From assembly GCF_010668805.1 (NCBI RefSeq), contig NZ_WUFT01000006.1, forward strand, positions 248,001 to 312,000: a stretch of DNA of 64,000 nucleotides, written 5' to 3'. The notes beneath the pieces are model-generated. The model was not told the origin of the DNA, searched no databases, and saw only the letters and a list, made by a program, of their open reading frames with translations. The first letter of the stretch is position 1. Each line of letters opens with the position of its first letter. The stretch is from Rhizobium phaseoli. Lineage in GTDB: Bacteria; Pseudomonadota; Alphaproteobacteria; Rhizobiales; Rhizobiaceae. This document shows, piece by piece, positions 25,924-34,216 of this stretch. The position numbers and the translations under genes were made by a program.

Positions 25924-27135
25924 ATGAAGACATTCGAAGTGGGGGTGATCGGTGGCGGTCTCGCCGGCATGGTCGCGGCAGTCGCGCTCGCCCGCGGCGG
26001 CCGCAGCGTGGCGCTGGTGGCGCCCGTCGCCGCCAAGGAAGACCGGCGCACCACGGCGCTGATGGATCAGTCGATCCGCTTCCTCGACCGGCTGACAGTC
26101 TGGGAAAAGCTGCGCCCGGCAGCCACGCCTCTCACCAGCATGCGCATCGTCGACGGCACCGACCGGCTGCTGCGCGCGCCGACGACCACCTTTCGCGCCG
26201 CTGAGGTTGGCCTCGATGCCTTCGGCTACAATTTCCCCAACAAGGCGCTGATCGACGTCCTCGAAAAAGCCGTCGCCGCCGAGGGCAATATCACCCGCTT
26301 CACCGATATGGCCGAATCGATTGCGCTCTCAGCCGAGGCCGTGTCGATCACGCTTGCCGGCGGCGAGACGCTGTCAGCCGATTTTGCCGTTGGTGCTGAC
26401 GGCCGCGGCTCGAAGCTGCGCGAGACGGCAGAGATCGGCGTGCGCAACTGGTCCTATCCGCAATCGGCCATGGTGCTGAATTTCGCCCATTCGCTGCCGC
26501 ACCAGAATACCTCGACCGAATTCCACACCAAACACGGCCCCTTCACACAGGTGCCGCTGCCGGGGAACCGCTCCAGCCTCGTCTGGGTGCAGGAGCCCGC
26601 CGAGGCCGCAAGCCGCATGGAATTGCCTCTGGCCGAACTCGGTCTCCTTGTCGAGGCGCGCATGCAGTCCATGCTCGGCAAGGTCGATGTGGAGGAGGGC
26701 GTCCAGGTCTGGCCTCTTTCCGGCATGATCGCCCATCGCTTCGGCAAGGGGCGCATCGCGCTGATCGGCGAGGCCGCCCATGTCTTCCCGCCGATCGGGG
26801 CGCAGGGGCTGAACCTCAGCCTGCGCGATATCATGGCGTTGACCGAGATCCTCTGCGACAGGATCGAATTGCCGGTGCCGGCCGATGCCGGCGAAAGCTT
26901 CGACCGCAAGCGCCGCGCCGACATCATGACGCGCACTGCCAGCGTCGATCTTCTCAACCGCTCGCTCCTGTCGGATTTCCTGCCGGTGCAGATGCTGCGG
27001 GCTGCCGGCCTGCATATCCTCTCGGCTTTTCCGCCGCTGCGCAACATCATCATGCGCGAAGGCATCGAGCCCGGCCGCGGCTTGCGCGATATTCCGGGTG
27101 CGCTACGGGAGAAGCTGAAACGGAAGAAGGCCTGA
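25924..27135 (+). CDS. UbiH/UbiF-family FAD monooxygenase (ubiquinone biosynthesis type)
   Basis: A 403-residue flavoprotein hydroxylase. FAD-binding elements are the N-terminal GVIGGGLAGMVAAVALARGG, the central VGADGRGSKLRE (DG motif), and IGEAAHVFPPIGAQGLNLSLRD (GD-like motif). Family members hydroxylate the ring of ubiquinone precursors at the inner membrane. A hydrophobic C-terminal region, LLSDFLPVQMLRAAGLHILSAFPPLRN, fits UbiH. Which ring position is modified cannot be told. It is separated from the sulfite operon by repeat copy A. Confidence 0.88.
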   Translation: MKTFEVGVIGGGLAGMVAAVALARGGRSVALVAPVAAKEDRRTTALMDQSIRFLDRLTVWEKLRPAATPLTSMRIVDGTDRLLRAPTTTFRAAEVGLDAFGYNFPNKALIDVLEKAVAAEGNITRFTDMAESIALSAEAVSITLAGGETLSADFAVGADGRGSKLRETAEIGVRNWSYPQSAMVLNFAHSLPHQNTSTEFHTKHGPFTQVPLPGNRSSLVWVQEPAEAASRMELPLAELGLLVEARMQSMLGKVDVEEGVQVWPLSGMIAHRFGKGRIALIGEAAHVFPPIGAQGLNLSLRDIMALTEILCDRIELPVPADAGESFDRKRRADIMTRTASVDLLNRSLLSDFLPVQMLRAAGLHILSAFPPLRNIIMREGIEPGRGLRDIPGALREKLKRKKA

Positions 27136-28119
27136 GCGGATCACCACCAGCCAGAGCGAAACGCTGGCCACCGAAAGCATCGTGGTGATCAGGATCGTTG
27201 CCGATGCGCGCTCCTGCCACACGCCATATTGCTGGCCGATGACGAAGACGTTGGTCGCCGTCGGCAGGCAGGCAAGCAGCACGGCGGCGTGGATCCACAC
27301 CGGCTCGAATCCGCCGACCGCTGTCAGTGCCAGCAAAACCGCGATCGGGTGCAGGATCAGCTTCGCCGGGACGATGTAACCGATTTCCACGGGAACCCGC
27401 TTCAGCGGCCGCAGCGCCAGCGTCACGCCCATCGCAAACAGCGCGCAGGGCGCCGCCGCCTGGGCGAGGTAATCGACGAGGCGCTGAAACGCCAGCGGCT
27501 GGTCGAGATGCAGGGCAGCCACGGCAAAACCTGCTGCCGTCGACAGGATGAAGGGGTGCAGCGCCACTTTTCGGGTGATATCGGCGGCAAGCCGCCCGGA
27601 CGAACGTTTGTCGTCGCCGGCCGCCGCCATCAGCGCTGGCGCCACGATGAAATGCAGCGCATTCTCGAAACAGATGATCAGCGCCACCGGCACAGCAGCG
27701 CCGTCGCCGAGCGCAAGCAGCGCCAGGCCCGGCCCCATATAGCCGATATTGCCATAGGCCCCGGCAAAGGACTGGATGGTGCAATCGGCAAGCGAATTGC
27801 CGCGCAGCACGCGGCCGATGGCAAACAGCAGGATGAACACCGCGTAGGTCGCGGCGATATCGGTGACGATGAAATCGACCCGCGTCAGCTCTTCGATCGG
27901 CGTGCGCGAAACGAGCTTGAAGAACAGGGCGGGCAGGGCGGCATAGATGATGAAGGTGTTCAGCCATCCAAGTGCTTCGGCCGGCTGCTTCGTTGCCTTG
28001 GCGGCGGCATAGCCGATCAGGATCAGGCCGAAGAACGGCAGGAGCAGGCTGACGATATCGGCCAAGAGGCTTTCCAGTGCGCGGGGATTACAGGCGGGTA
28101 GGGATCCGATTTTAAGCAA
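27103..28119 (-). CDS. AEC-family (auxin efflux carrier-like) transporter
   Basis: An integral membrane protein with about ten hydrophobic segments in two halves, typical of AEC transporters that move malonate, malate or similar anions. The core begins ADIVSLLLPFFGLILIGYAAAK, which is the usual start of the family, so a TTG near 28062 after a GGAAAG is a possible start instead of the ATG at 28119. The conserved midsection SFAGAYGNIGYMGPGLALLALG is present. Its 3' end overlaps the convergent UbiH-type gene by about 33 bp. Confidence 0.87.
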   Translation of the reverse strand: MLKIGSLPACNPRALESLLADIVSLLLPFFGLILIGYAAAKATKQPAEALGWLNTFIIYAALPALFFKLVSRTPIEELTRVDFIVTDIAATYAVFILLFAIGRVLRGNSLADCTIQSFAGAYGNIGYMGPGLALLALGDGAAVPVALIICFENALHFIVAPALMAAAGDDKRSSGRLAADITRKVALHPFILSTAAGFAVAALHLDQPLAFQRLVDYLAQAAAPCALFAMGVTLALRPLKRVPVEIGYIVPAKLILHPIAVLLALTAVGGFEPVWIHAAVLLACLPTATNVFVIGQQYGVWQERASATILITTMLSVASVSLWLVVIRSGLLPFQLLP

Positions 28120-28211
28120 TTTCAGCCAAAGTGCACAGCGGTTTTGCTGGAGTTGCGTGAAAACAAAGAGATAGAGCGTTTTCGTCGTTCGAAGAAAGAC
28201 GGAAACGCTCT
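28120..28211. repeat. Partial dispersed repeat (copy D) plus long hairpin
   Basis: CAAAGTGCACAGCGGTTTTGC resembles the core of copies A and B. It is followed by a 14-base hairpin: AGAGCGTTTTCGTC (28173-28186) pairs with GACGGAAACGCTCT (28198-28211) with one wobble pair. It lies upstream of the AEC gene and downstream of the MBL gene, both on the minus strand. Confidence 0.6.
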
Positions 28212-28241
28212 AATTCTATTGAGGCCTAACCCAACAAGCGG

Positions 28242-29150
28242 TCAGTAGTCCCAGAAGGCCGGTACCCAGCGAAAGGCGTCGCCGTCGACCGCCACCCGGC
28301 CGACGGACGGGAACGGCAGGTGAGTGGCCACCAGTTGCTCGCCGGTCTCCGCCAGTTCCCGTAAAAGACGGACCCGAACGCGAGCCGCCTCCTCGGGGTC
28401 GTGTTCGAAGCCGTTATACCAGTCGGGGTGTTCAAACCCGACTGCGAACACGGCGTCGCCGGCAAACATCAGCCGGTCCCCACCGGACGCGATGCGGATT
28501 ACGCTGTGCCCGGGGGTGTGGCCGCCGGTGCGATGGACGACCACGCCCGGCGCCACCTGGTACTCCTCGTCGAACAGCCGCAGATGACCGCTGTATTCTT
28601 TCGCGAACCGCTTGGCAGCCGCCCGAAGCGCGTCCGGGAACCCCGGCGGCATGGAAACGTGGGAGAAATCGGGCGCCTCCCAGAACTTGACTTCGGCGGC
28701 GGCCACGTGGATCCGCAGGTCCGGACGCAGCTGGTCCTTAACCCCGTCGACGAGCAGACCGCCAATGTGGTCCATGTGCATGTGGGTCAGCACCACGTCG
28801 GTCACGGCCGCAAGATCGATGCCGGCGGCCTCCAGTCGCCTGATCAACTGTCCGGCTCGCGGCAAGTGCAAGTCAGGATCGACCCCCAGCCCGGCGTCGA
28901 GGAGTATAGTCTGGCCGCCGCTGCGCACCACTACGACGTTGAGCGCCCAATCCAAAGCGTCCAGCGGCAGGTACATGTCTTTCAGCCAGGCCGCCCGGGC
29001 GGCCGGATCGGCGTTGTGGCCCAGCATCGCGGTTGGGAGCGGTAGCACACCATCACTGACCACCAGCACCTCAATCTCGCCGATATTAAGCGCGTAGCGC
29101 GACGGAACCAACTCGTCGAGCCGAGGGCCTATCTTTGTCTCAAGGTTCAT
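28242..29150 (-). CDS. Metallo-beta-lactamase-fold hydrolase
   Basis: A 302-residue soluble hydrolase. The zinc-binding HxHxDH motif is THMHMDHIGG (around residue 122). Further ligands are in RTGGHTPGHSVIR and MFAGDAVFAVGFEHPDW. The family resembles quorum-quenching lactonases and methyl-parathion-hydrolase-like proteins, but sequence alone does not identify the substrate. GGAGAC precedes the start. It stands alone between the AEC and ccdA genes, with 195 bp without a gene before ccdA. Confidence 0.88.
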   Translation of the reverse strand: MNLETKIGPRLDELVPSRYALNIGEIEVLVVSDGVLPLPTAMLGHNADPAARAAWLKDMYLPLDALDWALNVVVVRSGGQTILLDAGLGVDPDLHLPRAGQLIRRLEAAGIDLAAVTDVVLTHMHMDHIGGLLVDGVKDQLRPDLRIHVAAAEVKFWEAPDFSHVSMPPGFPDALRAAAKRFAKEYSGHLRLFDEEYQVAPGVVVHRTGGHTPGHSVIRIASGGDRLMFAGDAVFAVGFEHPDWYNGFEHDPEEAARVRVRLLRELAETGEQLVATHLPFPSVGRVAVDGDAFRWVPAFWDY

Positions 29151-29345
29151 GTTCGTCTCCTTCTGACCGCCGCCTTAAACACGGCACCGACGACGCTACA
29201 GGGAGGCCTGTTTTCGGTCGATTGGGTCGAGGGATAGGCCTGGTAGGGCCAAGGACAGGGCGAGCTATACCACCGCATAGGTCTGTCATTCAGGTTGCGG
29301 GGCGTCGAACAACCGGAGCGGATCGATCGACCGGTCGCGCTTGAA

Positions 29346-30095
29346 CTAGCCGATCTGCATCAGGATCGGGAAGGTCTGCTGAAACCAGATGGCCACATCA
29401 CTGACCCATCCGAACAGGAAGGCGAGGCCGGTCAGTACAAGGAAGACACCCATCACCTTTTCCACCGTGCCGAGATGGCGGCGGAAACGCGACAGGAAGC
29501 GCATGAAGGCGCCGGAAAAGCCGGCGGCAATCCAGAAGGGGATCGCCAGCCCGAGCGAATAGACGGCGAGCAGCCCGGCACCGGAGCCGACCGTCTCGCG
29601 CGAGGCGGCGACACCGAGGATCGCGCCGAGCACCGGGCCGATGCAGGGTGTCCAGCCGAAGGCGAAGGCAAGGCCCATGACATAGGCGCCCGTCAGCGTC
29701 GCCGGCTTGCCGCCGCCCTGGAAACGCGCCTCGCGGGCAAGAACTCCGATTCGGAAAAGCCCAAGGAAATTCAGCCCCATGACTATGATGATCAGCCCGC
29801 CGAGCTTCGACAACAGGTCGAGATGCTGGCGAAGCGCCATGCCGATGCTGGAGGCACCGGCGCCGAGCGCCACGAAGACCGTGGCAAAGCCGAGCGTGAA
29901 GAGCAGGGCAGAGAACAAGACACCGCGCCGGACATCGGGTGCGACGGCAACCGCACCGCCGCCGCGGAACTGCTCGACTGAAATGCCGGCCATATAGCAG
30001 AGATAGGGTGGGACGAGGGGAAGCACGCAGGGCGAAAGAAAGGAAAGCGCTCCGGCAATCAGCGCGCTCCACAGGGAAATATCGGCAATCGACAC
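29346..30095 (-). CDS. ccdA: Cytochrome c biogenesis protein CcdA
   Basis: A 249-residue inner-membrane protein that carries reducing power from thioredoxin to the periplasm for cytochrome c maturation. Six membrane segments are visible. The two redox cysteines are in LSFLSPCVLPLVPPYLCYMAG (helix 1) and FGWTPCIGPVLGAILG (helix 4), each followed by proline-rich motifs as in the family. No ccm genes are nearby. Confidence 0.93.
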   Translation of the reverse strand: MSIADISLWSALIAGALSFLSPCVLPLVPPYLCYMAGISVEQFRGGGAVAVAPDVRRGVLFSALLFTLGFATVFVALGAGASSIGMALRQHLDLLSKLGGLIIIVMGLNFLGLFRIGVLAREARFQGGGKPATLTGAYVMGLAFAFGWTPCIGPVLGAILGVAASRETVGSGAGLLAVYSLGLAIPFWIAAGFSGAFMRFLSRFRRHLGTVEKVMGVFLVLTGLAFLFGWVSDVAIWFQQTFPILMQIG

Positions 30096-30253
30096 GCATT
30101 CTCTCCGGCTGCAATCTGCATGATGTTCCTAGCTTTGCGAGGCCGGGATTGCCAATCACCTTTTTGCGCTTGGCCAGCCCCGAACCACAAATGGGAGAAT
30201 AGCGGCCTGTCCGGATCTTGCGATCAGAAGCGACAGGCCGCCGCCGGAGAGCG

Positions 30254-31135
30254 CTATTTCAGCGGCAGAAACAATTCCACAACCGCCTCATGCTCCGGCG
30301 CCTCCGGAAAGAGGCTGAGCCGCTGGCAATAGATCGGGAAATCGCGTGTTTCTTCACCGCTCAGCGGAAGCCAGTCACGATAGAGATAGAGCGCGGCGGG
30401 CTCCAGATTGTCGGTGTTGCCGACGACGCGCAGCACCGCGCAACGCCCGCCAGGGATTTCGCCGGCTTTGATCTGCGCGCCGTTCGGCTCGATCTGTTGG
30501 TCGGTCCCGACACAGAGGTCCACGCTGTAATCGGCAGGCGAGGCAGGACAACGCTCGGACCGCCAGACATTGAAGGTCGGATTTGTCTTGGGGTGCAGGC
30601 CGGCGGCCTGGCGCCAGGCGATGAACCGCTGGATGGTGGTGCCGAGCGTCGCCGGGTCGCCCCTGTGCTCGATAATCGCCACCGGCGTGGTGGGCACATC
30701 GCGAATCGTCACGTCGTCAGTGGTAAAACTCTTCAGCATTCGCTTGCTCCTTGCGTTGTCGAGAGGCCCGAAGGCCGCAAGCCACGGCTCCCAGTCGGGA
30801 GATTTCCGGAACGACGAAGGCGATTGCCCGAACCGTTGTCGAAAGGCGCGGGCGAAGGCATCCGGTGCATCGTAACCGGCATCCATCGCTATCTCGGTGA
30901 CGCTTTGCGCATCCCTGTAGGCCAGCCGGTGCGAAGCGCGCTTCATCCGGGCAAGCTGGATATAACGATGCACGGATAGACCGAAGGTCGCCGTGAACTG
31001 CCGGTGAAAATGAAACTTCGAGAACGCCGCAACACCGCTCACCGTTTCCAGGTCCAGATCGTCGTCCAGATGCCGATCTATGTGATCCAGCACCCGCTGC
31101 ATCCGGTCATGGTAGTTTTGAAGCGCCGCCTTCAT
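30254..31135 (-). CDS. AraC-family regulator with GyrI-like effector domain
   Basis: About 293 residues from the ATG at 31135 (MKAALQNYHDRM). Two AraC helix-turn-helix units occupy residues 8-105 (LDLETVSGVAAFSKFHFHRQF and SVTEIAMDAGYDAPDAFARAFR). The C-terminal half (about 140-290) is a GyrI/SbmC-like small-molecule-binding domain (VTIRDVPTTPVAIIEHRGDP). This domain order matches Rob/SoxS-like and MarA-type multidrug regulators. An upstream ATG at 31171 is possible but less typical. No target gene is adjacent. Confidence 0.92.
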   Translation of the reverse strand: MKAALQNYHDRMQRVLDHIDRHLDDDLDLETVSGVAAFSKFHFHRQFTATFGLSVHRYIQLARMKRASHRLAYRDAQSVTEIAMDAGYDAPDAFARAFRQRFGQSPSSFRKSPDWEPWLAAFGPLDNARSKRMLKSFTTDDVTIRDVPTTPVAIIEHRGDPATLGTTIQRFIAWRQAAGLHPKTNPTFNVWRSERCPASPADYSVDLCVGTDQQIEPNGAQIKAGEIPGGRCAVLRVVGNTDNLEPAALYLYRDWLPLSGEETRDFPIYCQRLSLFPEAPEHEAVVELFLPLK

Positions 31136-31322
31136 CGTTCGGTCCTCCGTGGCAGCATGAGATAAGCGCATGCCGACACGACGCGCTCGACCGATCTTGC
31201 GGTTTTCTCATAGGGCGCAGAACCTTGCCAAGGATTCGATGACAAACTCGCCGCCGATTTCTCGTGGTGATCTGGCTCGCCTCCTTGCGAAAGTGGCCGC
31301 GCGCAAGCTACGCCGTGGATAT

Positions 31323-31386
31323 GTGCGTTACGTCCGCAGGGTAGTGCGCTGCGTCTGCAAGGTATGCGCCTTGCGTCCGCAAGAAA
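31323..31386 (+). repeat. Three degenerate 21-bp tandem repeats
   Basis: Units start at 31323 (GTGCGTTACGTCCGCAGGGTA without its last base), 31344 and about 31365. Each contains a TGCGTCYGCARG-like core. The 21-bp period keeps reading frame. Confidence 0.6.
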
Positions 31387-31420
31387 TGTGCCGACTGCCG
31401 GAAAAAGCCGAATTTTTCGG

Positions 31421-31449
31421 TTGACCGCAATGGGTCGCCTGCCTATGTT
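31421..31449 (+). promoter_or_regulatory. Promoter of tRNA-Lys
   Basis: TTGACC at 31421-31426 and TATGTT at 31444-31449 are separated by 17 bp and placed 40 bp before the tRNA, a good housekeeping-sigma promoter. Confidence 0.7.
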
Positions 31450-31488
31450 CCGCCCACTTCCAGCCGGGGTGCTTCACCCGCGGAGCGG

Positions 31489-31564
31489 GAGAGCGTAGCT
31501 CAGCTGGTAGAGCAACTGACTTTTAATCAGTAGGTCTCGGGTTCGAACCCCGACGCTCTCACCA
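31489..31564 (+). tRNA. tRNA-Lys (anticodon TTT)
   Basis: A 76-base cloverleaf. The acceptor stem GAGAGCG pairs with CGCTCTC before A-CCA. The anticodon stem ACTGA/TCAGT holds the loop CTTTTAA with anticodon TTT at 31522-31524. The T arm contains GTTCGAACC. CCA is encoded. No integrase gene or repeated 3' end was noticed nearby. Confidence 0.97.
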
Positions 31565-31765
31565 TTTCTAATCTTCAAGATGACGGCCGCTAGCTGAGAT
31601 CGGCAATTAAAGGCGTCGCTGCTGTTGCGCACTTGCGCGTATGGTCTGGAACGCAATCATAGCCGAGCGCAGAATCCTCCGACGGTTCAAAAATCAGCTT
31701 CGTCACAGGAACCAACTTCCACTGCGGTCCGTTTTCTTCTCATCAACAAGCAGGAGAAATCGATC

Positions 31766-31969
31766 ATGGATTGGAATCGTGTTGAAGGAAATTGGAAGCA
31801 GGCGAAGGGCAAAATCAAGGAGCAGTGGGGCAAACTCACGGACGACGATCTCGACCAGATTGCGGGCAAGCGGGATCAGCTGGAAGGCAAGATCCAGGAG
31901 CGGTATGGCATCGAAAAGGACCGTATCAGAAACGATGTCGATGCCTGGTATGGCCGCCAAACTTGGTGA
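31766..31969 (+). CDS. CsbD-family stress protein
   Basis: A 67-residue hydrophilic protein, MDWNRVEGNWKQAKGKIKEQ at the start, with the CsbD features GKIKEQWGKLTDDDLDQIAGKRDQLEGKIQ. An AGGAG site precedes the ATG. Members are abundant, general-stress-induced proteins of unclear biochemical role. A strong hairpin terminator follows 12 bp after the stop, so it is a single-gene transcript. Confidence 0.93.
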   Translation: MDWNRVEGNWKQAKGKIKEQWGKLTDDDLDQIAGKRDQLEGKIQERYGIEKDRIRNDVDAWYGRQTW

Positions 31970-31983
31970 GTAGCTGAACAAAA

Positions 31984-32005
31984 GCCCGGCGAAAGCCGGG
32001 TTTTT
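31984..32005 (+). terminator. Rho-independent terminator of the csbD gene
   Basis: GCCCGGC-GAAA-GCCGGG followed by five T residues; the stem has at least six GC pairs and a stable GAAA tetraloop. Confidence 0.88.
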
Positions 32006-32098
32006 GCTGCCGAAGGAACCAGCTCCGTCAGGTCCTTTAGAGCGATCAAGTCGGCCGGATGTTCATGAATATCCCTCAAAACCAGTAGAAGTGCGCCG

Positions 32099-32269
32099 AT
32101 GGACAAGACCCCGAAAACGGCAATCCGCGGAATGATGTTGTACATACTGGCTCTTCTTGTCCTGGGCGTTTTGGCCGGCGCCGCCTACACAATCTATGGC
32201 CATCCGGCCGATCCATCCGAGCGACCGGCGGCTGAGACGATTCCGCAAAAAGCCACGGCTCCGCAGTGA
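32099..32269 (+). CDS. Small single-pass membrane protein
   Basis: An open frame of 56 residues with a positively charged N-terminus (MDKTPKTAIRG), one strong membrane segment (MMLYILALLVLGVLAGAAYTIYG) and a proline-rich, probably periplasmic tail (HPADPSERPAAETIPQK). This is a typical layout for small rhizobial inner-membrane proteins. The ribosome site is weak (AGAAG). It is unrelated to the neighbouring genes; function unknown. Confidence 0.6.
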   Translation: MDKTPKTAIRGMMLYILALLVLGVLAGAAYTIYGHPADPSERPAAETIPQKATAPQ

Positions 32270-32600
32270 GGCAGATCACACCAAATATTTGATTGATTGC
32301 CTTTCGAGAACGAACCGTGACCCGGCAAAGCACTTGCCACATCGGCTTCCCACCCGGTCAGGTCGTGTTGAAACGGCCGGGCTCCACGACAAGAAAACAG
32401 CAAGAGGCAAACAACATGGCTTTGGAAAGCAAGGCAGAGATTCCTGTCGCAAGTCGTTCCAACCAGTAGAGATCTCTATTTATAGGGAGAACAACCTGCG
32501 ACAGGCCAAATCGACAGCATGCACGCCCGATCAATTGGCTTCCCGGAAGCACTTGAGCCCCTATATCGCCCTCGGACAGTCGGACAGCGGGAGTTTGCGG
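32270..32600. other. 331-bp leader region before a flavin monooxygenase gene
   Basis: No ordinary gene is seen. There is a 17-codon frame at 32416-32469 after AAGAGG (begins MALESKAEIPVASRSNQ and stops). A 9-base inverted repeat, CCTGTCGCA (32443-32451) and TGCGACAGG (32497-32505), brackets an AT-rich TATTTATAGGGAG stretch. This may be the promoter/operator of the monooxygenase gene. Confidence 0.4.
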
Positions 32601-34094
32601 ATGATGGAGCATGCAGTGGTGATCGCTGGAGGAGGGCCGACGGGCCTGATGCTGGCGGGCGAATTGGCCTTGGCGGGCGTCGATGTTGCGGTCATCGAAC
32701 GCCGGCCGAACCAGGAGATCGTCGGTTCGCGCGCCGGCGGTCTGAGTGCCCGCACGCTCGAAGTTCTCGATCAGCGCGGCATCGTCGAGCGGTTCCTGGT
32801 GGAAGGGCAGATCGCCCAGGTCACCGGATTTGCGGTGACGCGGCTGGATATAAGCGATTTTCCCACCCGGCATAATTATGGTCTGGCGCTACGGCAGAAG
32901 CATATCGAGCGCATTCTGGCCGGCTGGGTCGGTGAGTTGCCGGTGCTGATCTATCGCGGCCGCGAACTGACGTCTTCTCTGCAAGACGACACCGGCGTCA
33001 CCATCGAACTCTCCGATGGTTCTTCGTTGAGGGCAGGCTATCTGGTCGGCTGCGATGGCGGCCGCAGTCTGGTTCGCAAGATGGCCGGCATTGAATTTCC
33101 GGGATGGGATGCAACGACCAGCAATATTCTCGCCGAGGCCGAGATGGAGGAGGAGCCGCCACTCGGCGTCCATCGCACGGCGCTCGGCATGCATGCCTTC
33201 GGCCGGGAGCAATATGAAATTCGCGATGGCAAGGTCGTCTTTGCCAGCGAAGGTCCGATCAATGTCATGGTGACGGAAAACAATGCCGGCGCCACGAGCG
33301 AACCGACGCTCGGCGATCTCAGGCAAGCCTTGATCGCCGCCTGCGGAACGGATTACGGTATCCATAGTCTGACCTGGATTTCCAGGTTCACCGACATGTC
33401 GCGGCAGGCTTCGGCCTACCGCAACGGCCGCGTTCTCCTGGCCGGCGATGCCGCGCATGTGCATTCTCCGGTGGGCGGGCAAGGCCTCAACACCGGCGTG
33501 CAGGATGCCGTCAATCTGGGCTGGAAGCTGGCCCAGGTGGTGAGGGGAGTATCGCTTGAAAGCTTGCTCGACACCTATCACGCCGAGCGGCATCCGGTGG
33601 CCGCCCGCGTGTTGCGCACGACAATGGCGCAGGTCGCCTTGCAACGGACCGATGATCGCACCGAAGCCTTGCGAGACATTGTCTTGGAACTCCTTGCCAT
33701 GGACGAGCCGCGCAAGGAGATTGCCGCCGAAATGTCAGGCCTGGCGATCCGTTACGACCTCGGCGACGGGCATCCGCTGCTCGGCCGCCGTATGCCCGAC
33801 CTCGACCTCACGACGCCCGATGGCCCCCTGCGCGTCTATGCGCTACTCCACAATGCGCGGCCACTGCTCTTGAATCTCGGCGAACCCGGCAGCCTCGATA
33901 TCGCGCTGGGGTCTGGCCGCGTCCAATGGGTTGACGCCACCTACGAAGGCGCGTGGGAACTGCCGGCGCTGGGGGTGGTCTCAGCCCCAACCGCAGTGCT
34001 GATCCGGCCCGATGGCTATGTGGCCTGGGTGGGCGAGGGAACGCCGGACGGCCTTCGCGAGGCGATGAACACCTGGTTCGGGCAGCACGACTAA
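32601..34094 (+). CDS. FAD-dependent aromatic-ring monooxygenase (PheA/TfdB type)
   Basis: A 497-residue single-component flavin hydroxylase. FAD/NADPH motifs are VVIAGGGPTGLMLAGELALAG, GCDGGRSLVRKMAG and LLAGDAAHVHSPVGGQGLNTG. The C-terminal 110 residues form the thioredoxin-like domain of this class and end in APTAVLIRPDGYVAWVGEG. The start at 32601 has GGGAG 8 to 9 bases upstream. Substrates of relatives are phenols and polyketide-like aromatics; none is indicated here. A paralogue lies at 38209. Its stop codon abuts repeat copy B. Confidence 0.9.
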   Translation: MMEHAVVIAGGGPTGLMLAGELALAGVDVAVIERRPNQEIVGSRAGGLSARTLEVLDQRGIVERFLVEGQIAQVTGFAVTRLDISDFPTRHNYGLALRQKHIERILAGWVGELPVLIYRGRELTSSLQDDTGVTIELSDGSSLRAGYLVGCDGGRSLVRKMAGIEFPGWDATTSNILAEAEMEEEPPLGVHRTALGMHAFGREQYEIRDGKVVFASEGPINVMVTENNAGATSEPTLGDLRQALIAACGTDYGIHSLTWISRFTDMSRQASAYRNGRVLLAGDAAHVHSPVGGQGLNTGVQDAVNLGWKLAQVVRGVSLESLLDTYHAERHPVAARVLRTTMAQVALQRTDDRTEALRDIVLELLAMDEPRKEIAAEMSGLAIRYDLGDGHPLLGRRMPDLDLTTPDGPLRVYALLHNARPLLLNLGEPGSLDIALGSGRVQWVDATYEGAWELPALGVVSAPTAVLIRPDGYVAWVGEGTPDGLREAMNTWFGQHD

Positions 34095-34201
34095 AGCGCG
34101 TCGCGATCTTTCAGATTCGCTCCTCGCGCTTTAGGTCTTTGTTTCTACGCATGTCGTTAGCGCAAAACCGCTGCACACTTTTGCGCGACATGCTTTAGTA
34201 A
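34092..34201 (-). repeat. Dispersed repeat, copy B
   Basis: Reverse complement of copy A, matching through both halves including TAAAGCATGTCGCGCAAAAG. It begins inside the TAA stop of the monooxygenase gene. Confidence 0.85.
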
Positions 34202-34216
34202 AAGCCGCAAACCCGG

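Larger units (their letters stand above)
31136..31488. other. Gene-poor spacer before tRNA-Lys with degenerate 21-bp tandem repeats
   Basis: No convincing gene is seen in this 353-bp spacer. An open frame from 31239 (MTNSPPISRGDLARLL) runs through three degenerate 21-bp repeats at 31323-31386, whose translation is cysteine- and arginine-rich, and ends at 31424. It lacks a clear ribosome site and is probably not expressed. The tRNA promoter lies at its right end. Confidence 0.5.

Noticed and set aside
31323..31386. CRISPR array
   Set aside because: The repeats are contiguous and degenerate, without spacers, and no cas genes are present anywhere in the window.
31489..31564. tRNA-Lys as an integration site
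   Set aside because: No integrase gene and no repeated copy of the tRNA 3' end were noticed in the window.
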